Shown: positions 31,445-39,384 of the stretch, piece after piece
How positions within the stretch are numbered: the stretch's first letter is position 1
How the letters are laid out: each line of letters begins with the position of its first letter
Assembly (NCBI GenBank): GCA_017617115.1
Contig: JAFZXA010000088.1
Location: forward strand, 1-39,788
Reading direction: 5' to 3'
Length of the DNA stretch: 39,788 nt
From: Treponema sp.
Lineage (GTDB): Bacteria; Spirochaetota; Spirochaetia; Treponematales; Treponemataceae
Notes under the pieces: generated by a model
Databases searched by the model: none
Told to the model about the DNA's origin: nothing
What the model saw: the letters and a program-made list of their open reading frames with translations, nothing else
Program-made: the position numbers and the translations under genes

Positions 31445-32230
31445 CTAGCAATTCCTGACGATATCTACTGTATGGCTGCCTGCTCCAACAAGTTCGGGAC
31501 GCTCGCACACAGATAACTGATATTTGCAGAAGGCCCGGAATTCTTCTTCGGACATTTCATTTAGTTCACGGCGCATGTAGTCGGCGGCTCCGTCGGCAGA
31601 AATGATTTTTACACGCTCAAGGCCCGCAGCACTATTTAATCTGTCTATATCTTCCAGCCTTACATAATCATACAAATCTTCTTCACCACACACTGTATGA
31701 AAATCAGGAGTTAGTCCGCCCTTGTCTGCAACTTCTTTCCAGTGATGTTCCTTAAAGCAATATTGAATTACGCTGTAATCGTTCATAACGTAGGCTACCA
31801 GAATATATCCGCCTTTTTTTGTGATGCGGCGTGCTTCTGCAAGGGTCTTTATTTTTTCGCTGTCACCATGCAGATGATAAAGAGGCCCAAAGAGCAGGGT
31901 AATGTCAAAAGTTTCGTCTTCTAAAAAGTGAAGGTCTCGGGCGTCTCCCTGCCAGGTTTTTATGTTTTCGTGTTTAGCGCGTAGGATTTCTAAGTTGTGA
32001 GGAACAAGTTCCACTGCAGTGACATCGTAGCCCTGGTGACACAGCTCTACACTATAACGTCCGGTGCCTGCACCAATGTCGGCGATTTTTATTTGTTGCG
32101 GCCCTTCGACAGGCTCAGGGACCGTGGAGAGTATATAATGCATCGTGGTTAAAAATTCAACCGTCCCATGGCGAGTCGTGAGACGGTGTTCTTCGTGGAA
32201 TTTGTTGTAGTATTTTTCGAGGTTTGTCAA
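31445..32230 (-). CDS. Class I SAM-dependent methyltransferase with an inserted VPEPVEG peptide
   Basis: 261 residues. SAM motif I is IADIGAGTGRYS (49-60), the acidic residue at the end of strand 2 is in VTAVELVP, motif II is in WQGDARDL, and motif IV is FDITLLFGPLYHL. The substrate is unknown; the fold suits small-molecule methylases of the Methyltransf_11/25 type. The start is TTG 32230, overlapping the TGA of the deaminase gene (TTGA), so translation is coupled. Residues 37-43 (VPEPVEG) come from the dispersed element, placed in the loop just before motif I. The product probably remains functional because the insertion precedes the core sheet. Confidence 0.82.
   Translation of the reverse strand: MTNLEKYYNKFHEEHRLTTRHGTVEFLTTMHYILSTVPEPVEGPQQIKIADIGAGTGRYSVELCHQGYDVTAVELVPHNLEILRAKHENIKTWQGDARDLHFLEDETFDITLLFGPLYHLHGDSEKIKTLAEARRITKKGGYILVAYVMNDYSVIQYCFKEHHWKEVADKGGLTPDFHTVCGEEDLYDYVRLEDIDRLNSAAGLERVKIISADGAADYMRRELNEMSEEEFRAFCKYQLSVCERPELVGAGSHTVDIVRNC
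32101..32123 (-). repeat. Dispersed 23-bp element copy inside a methyltransferase gene
   Basis: On the coding strand it reads GGTCCCTGAGCCTGTCGAAGG, translated VPEPVEG, in the same frame as at 21063. Confidence 0.9.
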
Positions 32231-33243
32231 ATCTTCCAGGCCTTATCAACAGCGGCCAGTGCCTTTTTCTTGTCGGCATCGCTCATGAACGAAGAAATGT
32301 AGCTGTTCTTAATGAGCTGCTTGATTTCGTCCATAGAGAAGTTGAGGCTCTTAACACAAATCCAAAGTTCGTCGAGCATTGTTGTCTTAAAGAAAACCGG
32401 ATCATCTGTGTTAATGCAAACCATCATACCCTGGTCATAATATTTGCGTACCGGGTGATAGCGTGCCATTTTTACAACCTTCTTTGTAAAGGTGTTTGAT
32501 GTTATACAAATTTCAATTGGAAGTTTTGTTTTAATAAGTTCGTCTACAAGTTTTGGATCCTGATATGCTGTAACACCGTGACCAATTCGTTCTACGCCAA
32601 GACAGTTGATAGAATCCCAGATTGATTCCGGACCAACATCCTCACCGGCATGGGCAACAACGCGCCATCCTTCTTTTTTTGCAAGCTTGAACACCGGTTC
32701 ATATTCTTTTGCAGGACCTTTAGCTTCGGCGCCACCAAGTCCAATACCAATGATATCTTCGCAAGGGTACTGCTTCAAAAGCTCATAATTCTTCATTGCA
32801 TTTTCGCAGCCAAAGGTTCTTGAAACATCCATCAAAAGCTTGATTGTAATCCCATCTTTTTCTTTAATGCGGGCAATCTGCTTGTGGAAAATCTGAACCA
32901 TCTTTTTATAGCTGAATCCTTTTTTAAGGAAGGCGGTTGGTGCAAAGAATGCTTCACAATAATCAATTCCATTGCGAACCAGATATTTTTCTAATTCTTT
33001 GAATACTACGTTAAAGTCTTTTTCGCTAACAAACAGATCCTGTACTTTAAGGAAGGCCTGGATAAATCCATTCAAATCTTCATAGGAGAATAAAGCAACT
33101 TGTTCTTCTTTAGACATTTCCTTGCCAAAGCGGTTTTTATACATCTTTTTTACGCCGGCAAGCGAGATGACTGCCTCAATGTGAATGTGTAGTTCGGCCT
33201 TTGGCACGCCCTTGATAAACGATTTAAATTCCGATTTTGTCAT
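32227..33243 (-). CDS. Adenosine/adenine deaminase family protein
   Basis: 338 residues. The zinc and catalytic residues of the family are all in place: H19-x-H21 in KAELHIHIEA, H198-x-x-E201 in HAGED, H222 in RIGHG, and D280-D281 in NTDDP. It hydrolyses the amino group of adenosine or adenine (purine salvage) in the cytosol. HIHIEAVISL differs from the HLHLDGSL of classical adenosine deaminase, and ICITSN replaces the usual CP-S-N, so the adenine deaminase branch or another purine is possible. ATG 33243 has AGGAGA at 33251-33256; a frame extending to 33297 has no Shine-Dalgarno. It lies 95 nt after pepF and overlaps the methyltransferase start. Confidence 0.85.
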   Translation of the reverse strand: MTKSEFKSFIKGVPKAELHIHIEAVISLAGVKKMYKNRFGKEMSKEEQVALFSYEDLNGFIQAFLKVQDLFVSEKDFNVVFKELEKYLVRNGIDYCEAFFAPTAFLKKGFSYKKMVQIFHKQIARIKEKDGITIKLLMDVSRTFGCENAMKNYELLKQYPCEDIIGIGLGGAEAKGPAKEYEPVFKLAKKEGWRVVAHAGEDVGPESIWDSINCLGVERIGHGVTAYQDPKLVDELIKTKLPIEICITSNTFTKKVVKMARYHPVRKYYDQGMMVCINTDDPVFFKTTMLDELWICVKSLNFSMDEIKQLIKNSYISSFMSDADKKKALAAVDKAWKI

Positions 33244-33338
33244 TTTATATTCTCCTGTGTGTAAGCCCGTTGTTGCGGTTAAATACACTTCTACCAATTA
33301 AATTATCGGCCGTTACTTGCATTTACTTTAGATAAATT

Positions 33339-35147
33339 TTATAAAAGTGCATCAAGTTGGTCAATAATGGCTTTGAAGGTATCGCACGCTGCCTGAACAG
33401 GTTCAACTTTTTCCATATCAACACCTGCAACTTTCAAAGATTCAATAGGGTAGCGTGAACCACCGCTCTTTAAGAACTTAAAATAATCCTCGCGTTCTGC
33501 ATCCCCACCGCCTGTTACTCGTTTTGCAAGTGCAAGGGCTGCAGAAATTCCTGTTGCGTATTTATAAACATAAAAAGCTGAATAGAAGTGCGGAATACGT
33601 AAACCTTCCATATCGCTGTTTGATTCAAAATGCATTTCTGGGCCAAAATAAAGTTCAAGAAGCTCGCGGTAAATCTTACGGAGCAATTCCGGTGTTAGTG
33701 GAGTTCCGTTTTCTACAAGCTCGTGGGCTTTTAATTCAAATTCTGCAAACATTGTCTGGCGGTAAAGGGTTGCAAGAATATCATCGGCACGCATTGCTAA
33801 AAGATATTTTTGAAGGTCTGCGTTGTTGTCGCGCTTTGCCTTTTCCAGAAGATATTCAAAAACAAGCTCTTCGTTAAAGGTAGACGCAACTTCGGCTTCA
33901 AAAATCGTATAGTCATAACTCATAAAAGGATTATTATGAACAGAATACCAGCTGTGCATGCTGTGGCCGCCTTCGTGAGCCATTGTAAATACATCGCGGA
34001 TATTTTCTTCATTATAATTAAGCAGAATATAAGGATTTCCAACATAGCAGCCCGAACTGAATGCCCCGCTTCGTTTACCGATATTTTCGTAGCGGTCTGC
34101 CCAGCCGTTGAGTAAGCCGTCACACAAGCGGTCTGTGTATTCTTTTCCAAGTGGTGCAAGGGCGGCCCGGCATATTTCAACAGACTCTTCATAAGTTGTC
34201 TTGGTTTCCACAGATTTTACAAGCGGAACGTACACATCGTAGTGGCGAAGCTCGCTCAACCCCAGTGCACGCTTACGGATGCTGTAATATTTGTGCAGCG
34301 AATCCAGATTTTTATGAATGCAGTCAATCAGATTATGATAGACAGAAACAGGAACCTTATTGCCGTAAAGGGCAGCCTGAAGACTCGACTCATAACCGCG
34401 CGCTCTCATTCCAAAAATATCCTGATTTACGCTGCCTGCATAAAGGGCTGCAATTGTGTTCTGGTGTTCTTCGTACTTTGCATAAAACTTTTTGTAGGCC
34501 ATTTCGCGTACATTTCTGTCGTGATTGTGCATGAACACACCCCAGGTAGTTTCTGTCAGCTGCTGTTCTTCGCCGTCTACAGTAACTGTTCCAAAGGTTT
34601 TGTTCATATCAACATTTGTGAGTACACTAAAGGCTGTATCTGCGGTCATTGCCGGCTGACCTTGCAAAGACAAAATGCGTTCTTCTTTTTCGCTGAGTGT
34701 GTATTTCTTAAAATGAAGAAGTTTTTCAAGATACACGCGGTAATCTGCAAACTCAGGCAGGGCAGCCCACTGGCGCAGGGTAGCCTCATCAATTTCCATA
34801 AGCTCCGGATCAATAAAGCTCAACTGAGCCTGCATGTTTGTATATGCCATGGCTGCGCGTCCGTAGCGGTCTGTAGCAGAAGTATCATCTTCATCGGCTT
34901 CGTGTTCAAGCGACGCAAAGTGATAAACAGATTCCATCTGCAAAAGCACATTTTCGTATGCCTTAAGCGCATTCAAAAGCGAACCCGAACTTTCTCCAAG
35001 CTTTCCTTTAAACTCAGCCGCAGCTTGTGTTTTAGTTTCTATTGAAGCAAGTGCTGCTTCCCATTCATCTGTTGATTTGAAAATTGAAGATAAATCCCAT
35101 TTGTCTTCTTTTTTGACATCTTTTCGAGAAGGAATTGTTTTTGCCAT
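33339..35147 (-). CDS. pepF: Oligoendopeptidase F (M3B metallopeptidase)
   Basis: 602 residues, the usual PepF length. The zinc site is H391-E392-G-G-H395 in FTMAHEGGHSMHSWYS, with the third ligand in FEAEVASTFNE about 25 residues later. Other family marks are WDLSSIF near the start, GNPYILLNYN, and the C-terminal FHFYSAFYVYKYATGI-like segment (here IPHFYSAFYVYKYATG). It is a cytosolic enzyme that trims oligopeptides of roughly 7-17 residues. AGGAAA (35154-35159) overlaps the TAG stop of the upstream GGDEF gene, so translation is probably coupled. There is no peptide transporter next to it. Confidence 0.95.
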   Translation of the reverse strand: MAKTIPSRKDVKKEDKWDLSSIFKSTDEWEAALASIETKTQAAAEFKGKLGESSGSLLNALKAYENVLLQMESVYHFASLEHEADEDDTSATDRYGRAAMAYTNMQAQLSFIDPELMEIDEATLRQWAALPEFADYRVYLEKLLHFKKYTLSEKEERILSLQGQPAMTADTAFSVLTNVDMNKTFGTVTVDGEEQQLTETTWGVFMHNHDRNVREMAYKKFYAKYEEHQNTIAALYAGSVNQDIFGMRARGYESSLQAALYGNKVPVSVYHNLIDCIHKNLDSLHKYYSIRKRALGLSELRHYDVYVPLVKSVETKTTYEESVEICRAALAPLGKEYTDRLCDGLLNGWADRYENIGKRSGAFSSGCYVGNPYILLNYNEENIRDVFTMAHEGGHSMHSWYSVHNNPFMSYDYTIFEAEVASTFNEELVFEYLLEKAKRDNNADLQKYLLAMRADDILATLYRQTMFAEFELKAHELVENGTPLTPELLRKIYRELLELYFGPEMHFESNSDMEGLRIPHFYSAFYVYKYATGISAALALAKRVTGGGDAEREDYFKFLKSGGSRYPIESLKVAGVDMEKVEPVQAACDTFKAIIDQLDALL

Positions 35148-35157
35148 TTTTTGTTTC

Positions 35158-37140
35158 CTATTTTTTATTATGTTTTTTATTTTTTTCTATATAAAGTTTA
35201 TCGTCTGCAAGTGAAAGCAAATCGGTGAGTGAAGTTTCTTTTGTTTCGTTATTAAATTCAATTGCACCCAGACTCATTGAAAGCTTGAACGGGAAATTCC
35301 TGTCTTTAGAAATTAGTGCACACAAATCTTTTATTTTTGCCCTGAATTTTGATTCATGCGAAAGCTTCATTCCAACTGCAATTGCTGCAAACTCATCACC
35401 GCTAAGACGACCTACAGTATCGCTTGAACGAAGTGCATGTGAAAGAACTTCAGCCGCAGCCTTAATTGCTTCATCACCCATATCGTGCCCGTAGGTGTCG
35501 TTTATTTTTTTGAGCCCGTCCAGGTCTGCAAAGAAAATTACACCATGGCTATTAACATCCATTGCAAGATCAATAGTTTTCTGACCAAGCTCCATAAAGC
35601 CGCGGCGGTTAAGGATTTTTGTAAGCTCATCTGTCTTTGACTGTATATCGAGCGTAGAATTACTCTGCTGCAAAGAAGAATTAAGTTTAGAAAGAGATTT
35701 TGTTCTTGTAAGGGAGCGGGTATATTCATAATTGCTTGCAATGGAGTTTATAAGAATTTTCATGCTGACACTGTGCATTGCAAAATTAGCGGTTTTGATT
35801 TTACAGACAATGTAGCCGTAATTTTTTCGTCCGGAAAAAAGCGGATGAATCATAAAAGAGCCCGGGAAATTATCAAAGTATTCAGGCGGGAACGGATTTT
35901 TGCAGGGATTAAATTCAATTCCAGGATCATAGTGGCGGATTTTGCGCTCTTTATTAAGCATCATAAGAACTTCGGCATTGTGAGGAAGAACAAAGTCTTT
36001 TCCCTTGTCGAGCATAATTGGTTTTTTATAAAAGCACACAAAGCAGGCAGGAATATCAAGTGCATTTAAAATCCTGTCGAGCGTGTTTGCATAATGATGC
36101 AAAGTTTCTGTTGTCTGCGAAAGGTCCAGCAGGCGGTAAAGGCTTTCTATGGAAGTAAGCGTATTATAGTACTGGCCTGTCATTTTTTGAATACCGTTTG
36201 CCATTAGACCTGCATGAATTATTTTATCATTATCGTCACGGTAAATATCATCATTGTTTTCTAAAGAAATACAGCCGCATGACTGCTTGTATAACGGAAT
36301 AACAGGAATTGTAGTTACAGTTGGTATTTCTTCGCCGTTGAGTTTTTTGTAAGCAAGTTCGGCCCCAAGTCTTCCCTGTTCAAAAATCTTCTGGCTCATT
36401 GTTGAAAGCCGCGGAGTAGACTGTGCAGCATAAGTAGAATCATCAAATCCTATGATTTTTAATTCTTCGGGGATTTTTACTCCAATGCTTAAAAAATGCT
36501 GCTGGCAGCCAAGAGCCATAAGATCATTTGCACAAAGTATGGCATCAAAGTTCAGGCTTTCTTTTTTGGAATATTTTTTTGCCATAATTTCTTTTGCACG
36601 AACAAGATCCCAGTCGCCTTCAAAAACAAGGTTTTCATTAAAAACAAGCTTGTGTTTACGAAGTGCCTTTTTAAATGCCTCAAAACGTATAATTGCTTCG
36701 CGGGCGCCTGTTCTGTTTGCACTAAGAAAAGCAATTCGTTTACAATCATGTTTGTTTTTTAAATGACCCACAGCATTGTTGTAGGCTGTCTGACATTCAG
36801 TTTCTATATAGTAGGAATCGGGCAGTCCAAGATTAGCACCAATAGAAATAATTGGTTTTTCTTTATATTTTTTAAGGATTTTTGCAAGGGTTGGTGTAGA
36901 AATTGTAGAAGAATAAGAGCCGGTTATTACAATTATAAGGTCAATATCGGTTGAAAAAAGCAGACTTAATCCGTTCCAGCTCTGATATTCATAAATACCG
37001 GAATCAGTCTTTGGGTCCTTTGTCTGTGCTACGAAAAACTGAACATCCTGCTTGTCCTTAAAAAAAGCGAATATGCCGTTCAAAACATCAAGGGCAAATT
37101 CAATTGTTAGTGCGTGGACAAGCACACCAATTTTTTTCAT
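35158..37140 (-). CDS. Soluble sensor diguanylate cyclase: LacI-type ligand-binding domain fused to GGDEF
   Basis: 660 residues. Residues 1-~290 are a periplasmic-binding-type effector domain as in LacI/GalR regulators (KKIGVLVHALT, ..ISIGANLG, the DAILCANDLMALG segment, IIGFDDSTYAAQSTPRLSTM, KQSCGCI), but without the DNA-binding helix-turn-helix and without signal peptide or membrane segment. A middle region (~300-500) may be GAF-like. The GGDEF domain starts near 504 (DELTKILNRRGF) with FADLDGLKKIND, and has the active site as SGDEF (580-584), an accepted active variant. An RxxD inhibitory site (R571-D574) lies five residues before it. It should make c-di-GMP in response to a small cytosolic ligand. 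ATG 37140 is six bases from its -10. Confidence 0.88.
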   Translation of the reverse strand: MKKIGVLVHALTIEFALDVLNGIFAFFKDKQDVQFFVAQTKDPKTDSGIYEYQSWNGLSLLFSTDIDLIIVITGSYSSTISTPTLAKILKKYKEKPIISIGANLGLPDSYYIETECQTAYNNAVGHLKNKHDCKRIAFLSANRTGAREAIIRFEAFKKALRKHKLVFNENLVFEGDWDLVRAKEIMAKKYSKKESLNFDAILCANDLMALGCQQHFLSIGVKIPEELKIIGFDDSTYAAQSTPRLSTMSQKIFEQGRLGAELAYKKLNGEEIPTVTTIPVIPLYKQSCGCISLENNDDIYRDDNDKIIHAGLMANGIQKMTGQYYNTLTSIESLYRLLDLSQTTETLHHYANTLDRILNALDIPACFVCFYKKPIMLDKGKDFVLPHNAEVLMMLNKERKIRHYDPGIEFNPCKNPFPPEYFDNFPGSFMIHPLFSGRKNYGYIVCKIKTANFAMHSVSMKILINSIASNYEYTRSLTRTKSLSKLNSSLQQSNSTLDIQSKTDELTKILNRRGFMELGQKTIDLAMDVNSHGVIFFADLDGLKKINDTYGHDMGDEAIKAAAEVLSHALRSSDTVGRLSGDEFAAIAVGMKLSHESKFRAKIKDLCALISKDRNFPFKLSMSLGAIEFNNETKETSLTDLLSLADDKLYIEKNKKHNKK

Positions 37141-37146
37141 TCTTCT

Positions 37147-37176
37147 ATTATATATGATAAATTGTAATATTGCCAA
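37147..37176 (-). promoter_or_regulatory. Promoter of the GGDEF operon
   Basis: Minus strand TTGGCA (37171-37176), an 18-nt spacer and TATAAT (37147-37152), followed after six bases by the ATG. Its -35 is superimposed on that of the MATE promoter. Confidence 0.65.
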
Positions 37177-37198
37177 TAAGATTTTTCTCTGATAAACT
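37170..37198 (+). promoter_or_regulatory. Promoter of the MATE exporter gene
   Basis: TTGCCA (37170-37175), a 17-nt spacer and TAAACT (37193-37198). ATG 37207 is 8 nt after the -10, so the leader is about 2 nt or absent. Confidence 0.55.
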
Positions 37199-37206
37199 CT
37201 GAACAT

Positions 37207-38562
37207 ATGTCCGACGAATCAAAAGCGTTTTATAAAGATCTGCGCAATGTTGTGCAGCCCATGGCAATTCAAAACCTCATTTCTGCAGCCGTTAACTCTG
37301 CCGATGTCATTATGCTCGGTTATATAAGTCAGACTGCAATTGCCGCATCTTCTCTGGCCGGAAACGTTGCGTTTATTCTGTTTATGGTTTCAACAGGACT
37401 TTCTTCCGGACTCATAATGCTCAGTGCCCAGTACTGGGGTAAAAAAGATACAGAATCTATAAAAACTCTGCTTGGAATTGGTTTAAGAATCTGCTGCTCG
37501 GTTGAAATTGCAGTTGCTCTTGTTGCAGCAATTTACCCGCGCATTCTTATGCTCATTTTTACAAAAGACGAAGCGCTTATTGCAGAAGGCTGCCGATATT
37601 TGCGTGCGGTTAGTGTTTCTTATGTGTGCCTTTCTTTTTCGCAGATGTTCCAGGCGGCATTTAAGAGTATTGAACGCGTAAAAATAGTAACAGTTGCCTC
37701 ATCTACTTCTTTGATTTTGAACATAGGGCTTAATGCAACCTTTATTTTCGGGCTTTTTGGTGCTCCAAAGCTTGGCATTCTTGGTGTTGGTATTGCAACT
37801 TCAATTGCGCGTTTTATAGAAATGACAATTTGTCTTGTATATGCGCACATGCAAAAGGATGTTCATTTTTCCGTGCTTTGTGCTTTTAGAAGAAGCAAGG
37901 TGCTCACAAAAGATTTCTTCCATTATTCACTTCCGGCAGTAGGCAACGAGCTTGTATGGGGTGCCGCTTTTGCAATGTATTCTGTAATTCTTGGTCACCT
38001 TGGCGAAGATATTGTAGCCGCTAACTCTGTTGTAGGAACTGTGCGCCAGCTTGGTTGTGTTTTATGCTTTGGACTTGCTTATGGTGGTGCAATTGTTGTA
38101 GGAAAAAATATCGGTTCAGGCGACATGGGACTTGCAGAACGAAATGCCAGCCGACTTGCAAGAGTTACAATACTTTCGGGCGTATTTGGAGCAGTGCTAA
38201 TTATGTGTTTGTATCCGGTGCTTCCATATATTGCAAATCTTAATGAAACAGCCGCTCATTACCGCAACGTTATTCTGTTTATAAATACCTATTCAATTAT
38301 AGGTGCCGCCACAAATACAGTTTTAATCTGCGGAATATTCCGTGCCGGCGGTGATTCCCGTTTTGGTTTTGTTGCCGACTGTATTAACATGTGGTGTGTT
38401 TCCGTTCCTTTAGGTCTTCTTGCCGCCTTTGTATTCAAACTTCCTCCGCTGTGGGTGTATTTTATCTTGTACCTGGACGAATTTGAAAAAATGCCTTTTG
38501 TTATCAGACATTATTTCAAAAAGGGTTGGTTGAAAGATATTACAAGGGATATTCAAAATTAG
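37207..38562 (+). CDS. MATE-family efflux transporter
   Basis: 451 residues with about twelve membrane segments in two similar halves, the usual MATE size. Family-like phrases are VQPMAIQNLISAAVNSADVIMLGYIS, GLSSGLIMLSAQYWGKKD and PAVGNELVWGAAFAMYSVILGHLG, with the repeat half ending in IFRAGGDSRFGFVADCINMW. It exports organic cations, drugs or metabolites in exchange for Na+ or H+ at the inner membrane; the substrate cannot be told. It is transcribed divergently from the LacI-like/GGDEF sensor gene, whose ligand might be a substrate of this exporter (inference from position only). The C-terminus ends in a short charged tail. Confidence 0.9.
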   Translation: MSDESKAFYKDLRNVVQPMAIQNLISAAVNSADVIMLGYISQTAIAASSLAGNVAFILFMVSTGLSSGLIMLSAQYWGKKDTESIKTLLGIGLRICCSVEIAVALVAAIYPRILMLIFTKDEALIAEGCRYLRAVSVSYVCLSFSQMFQAAFKSIERVKIVTVASSTSLILNIGLNATFIFGLFGAPKLGILGVGIATSIARFIEMTICLVYAHMQKDVHFSVLCAFRRSKVLTKDFFHYSLPAVGNELVWGAAFAMYSVILGHLGEDIVAANSVVGTVRQLGCVLCFGLAYGGAIVVGKNIGSGDMGLAERNASRLARVTILSGVFGAVLIMCLYPVLPYIANLNETAAHYRNVILFINTYSIIGAATNTVLICGIFRAGGDSRFGFVADCINMWCVSVPLGLLAAFVFKLPPLWVYFILYLDEFEKMPFVIRHYFKKGWLKDITRDIQN

Positions 38563-38582
38563 CGCTAAAAACAAAAATTTTT

Positions 38583-38611
38583 TTGACAATCTTCCATATT
38601 GGTATTATCTT
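38583..38611 (+). promoter_or_regulatory. Promoter of the DUF308-like gene
   Basis: TTGACA (38583-38588), a 17-nt spacer and TATCTT (38606-38611). AGGAGA (38632-38637) then precedes ATG 38645. Confidence 0.55.
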
Positions 38612-38644
38612 TAAAGAAGATACTTTTTTGCAGGAGATTGAAAT

Positions 38645-39274
38645 ATGAAAACAAAAAATGTAATTCTTGGTGTAATTCTCGCTGTACTTGGAATTGTGAT
38701 GATTGCCATTCCAGATACCTGTATAAAGGCAGTTGTTGTAATTGTTGGAGCGGCTGCGGTTGCTTTTTCTGTTTACAATCTTCTTGTTGTGTACAAGCAG
38801 AGCGAAGATGCCGCTTTTAAAAAGACTTTACTCATAAAAAGTATTGTGACTTTTGTTGTAGGTCTTGTTTCTGTAATCTGCCCGTTTGTGCTTGTAAAAA
38901 CTGTAGAAGCAATATTTAAGATTATCTCAATTGTACTTGCTGTTTATTTGATTTTATACGCAGGTGTAAGCGTTTATTCATCAGCAAAACTCAAAAGTGT
39001 TTATCCTGAAGAAAGTAAAAAACTGATTTTTGAAGCTTTAATTTTTGTAGCAATTTCAGTTCTTCTCATACTTATGCCTATTAACCAGTTTGGACCTGCC
39101 TTTGTCCGCATTGTAGGTCTTGGCGGCTTAATAGTAGGCCTTGTAATGGTAGCCGTAGAAATTGTAGTTAGCAAACGCACCGGTGCAGAGGAAGCTTCAG
39201 ATGCTGATATTACAGAAAAAATGGACCAGCAGGCACAGACAGAAACGGCTACAAGTTCAGATAGTGACAACTAA
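38645..39274 (+). CDS. DUF308/HdeD-like six-span membrane protein
   Basis: 209 residues with six hydrophobic segments in three similar pairs: VILGVILAVLGIVMIAIP, AVVVIVGAAAVAFSVYNLLVVY, SIVTFVVGLVSVICPFVLV, IISIVLAVYLILYAGVSVY, LIFEALIFVAISVLLILMP and IVGLGGLIVGLVMVAVEIVV. The GI...P and V..VG..LI..G pattern matches DUF308/HdeD inner-membrane proteins, whose biochemical role is poorly known; E. coli HdeD is linked to acid resistance. The ~30-residue C-terminal tail is Gln/Glu/Ser-rich and cytosolic. It is a separate transcription unit with consensus -35 and strong Shine-Dalgarno. Confidence 0.75.
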   Translation: MKTKNVILGVILAVLGIVMIAIPDTCIKAVVVIVGAAAVAFSVYNLLVVYKQSEDAAFKKTLLIKSIVTFVVGLVSVICPFVLVKTVEAIFKIISIVLAVYLILYAGVSVYSSAKLKSVYPEESKKLIFEALIFVAISVLLILMPINQFGPAFVRIVGLGGLIVGLVMVAVEIVVSKRTGAEEASDADITEKMDQQAQTETATSSDSDN

Positions 39275-39316
39275 TAAAGGATTGTCACACGGATTCGATT
39301 TTGCTAACGCAAAATC
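39264..39316. other. Two small hairpins after the DUF308-like gene
   Basis: GTGACAA (39264-39270) pairs with TTGTCAC (39282-39288) across the stop codon, and GATTTTGC (39297-39304) pairs with GCAAAATC (39309-39316). Neither has a proper T-run, so they are weak terminator candidates. Confidence 0.4.
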
Positions 39317-39349
39317 ACTTATTGAAGATATCTCTTTTTTCCATTATTA

Positions 39350-39355
39350 TATACT
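39350..39355 (+). promoter_or_regulatory. Possible -10 box of thyX
   Basis: TATACT lies 29 nt before ATG 39385. No matching -35 is evident. Confidence 0.35.
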
Positions 39356-39384
39356 CATAGATTAGATTTTTTTTGGAGATTATT

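Noticed and set aside
34242..35045. A 267-codon open frame antisense to pepF, and similar long antisense frames within the giant gene (for example 1501-1965)
   Set aside because: They are shadows of well-supported genes on the other strand, with no recognisable motif or Shine-Dalgarno.
35158..37206. LacI-family transcription repressor
   Set aside because: The effector domain starts at residue 1 with no helix-turn-helix before it, and a GGDEF domain follows.
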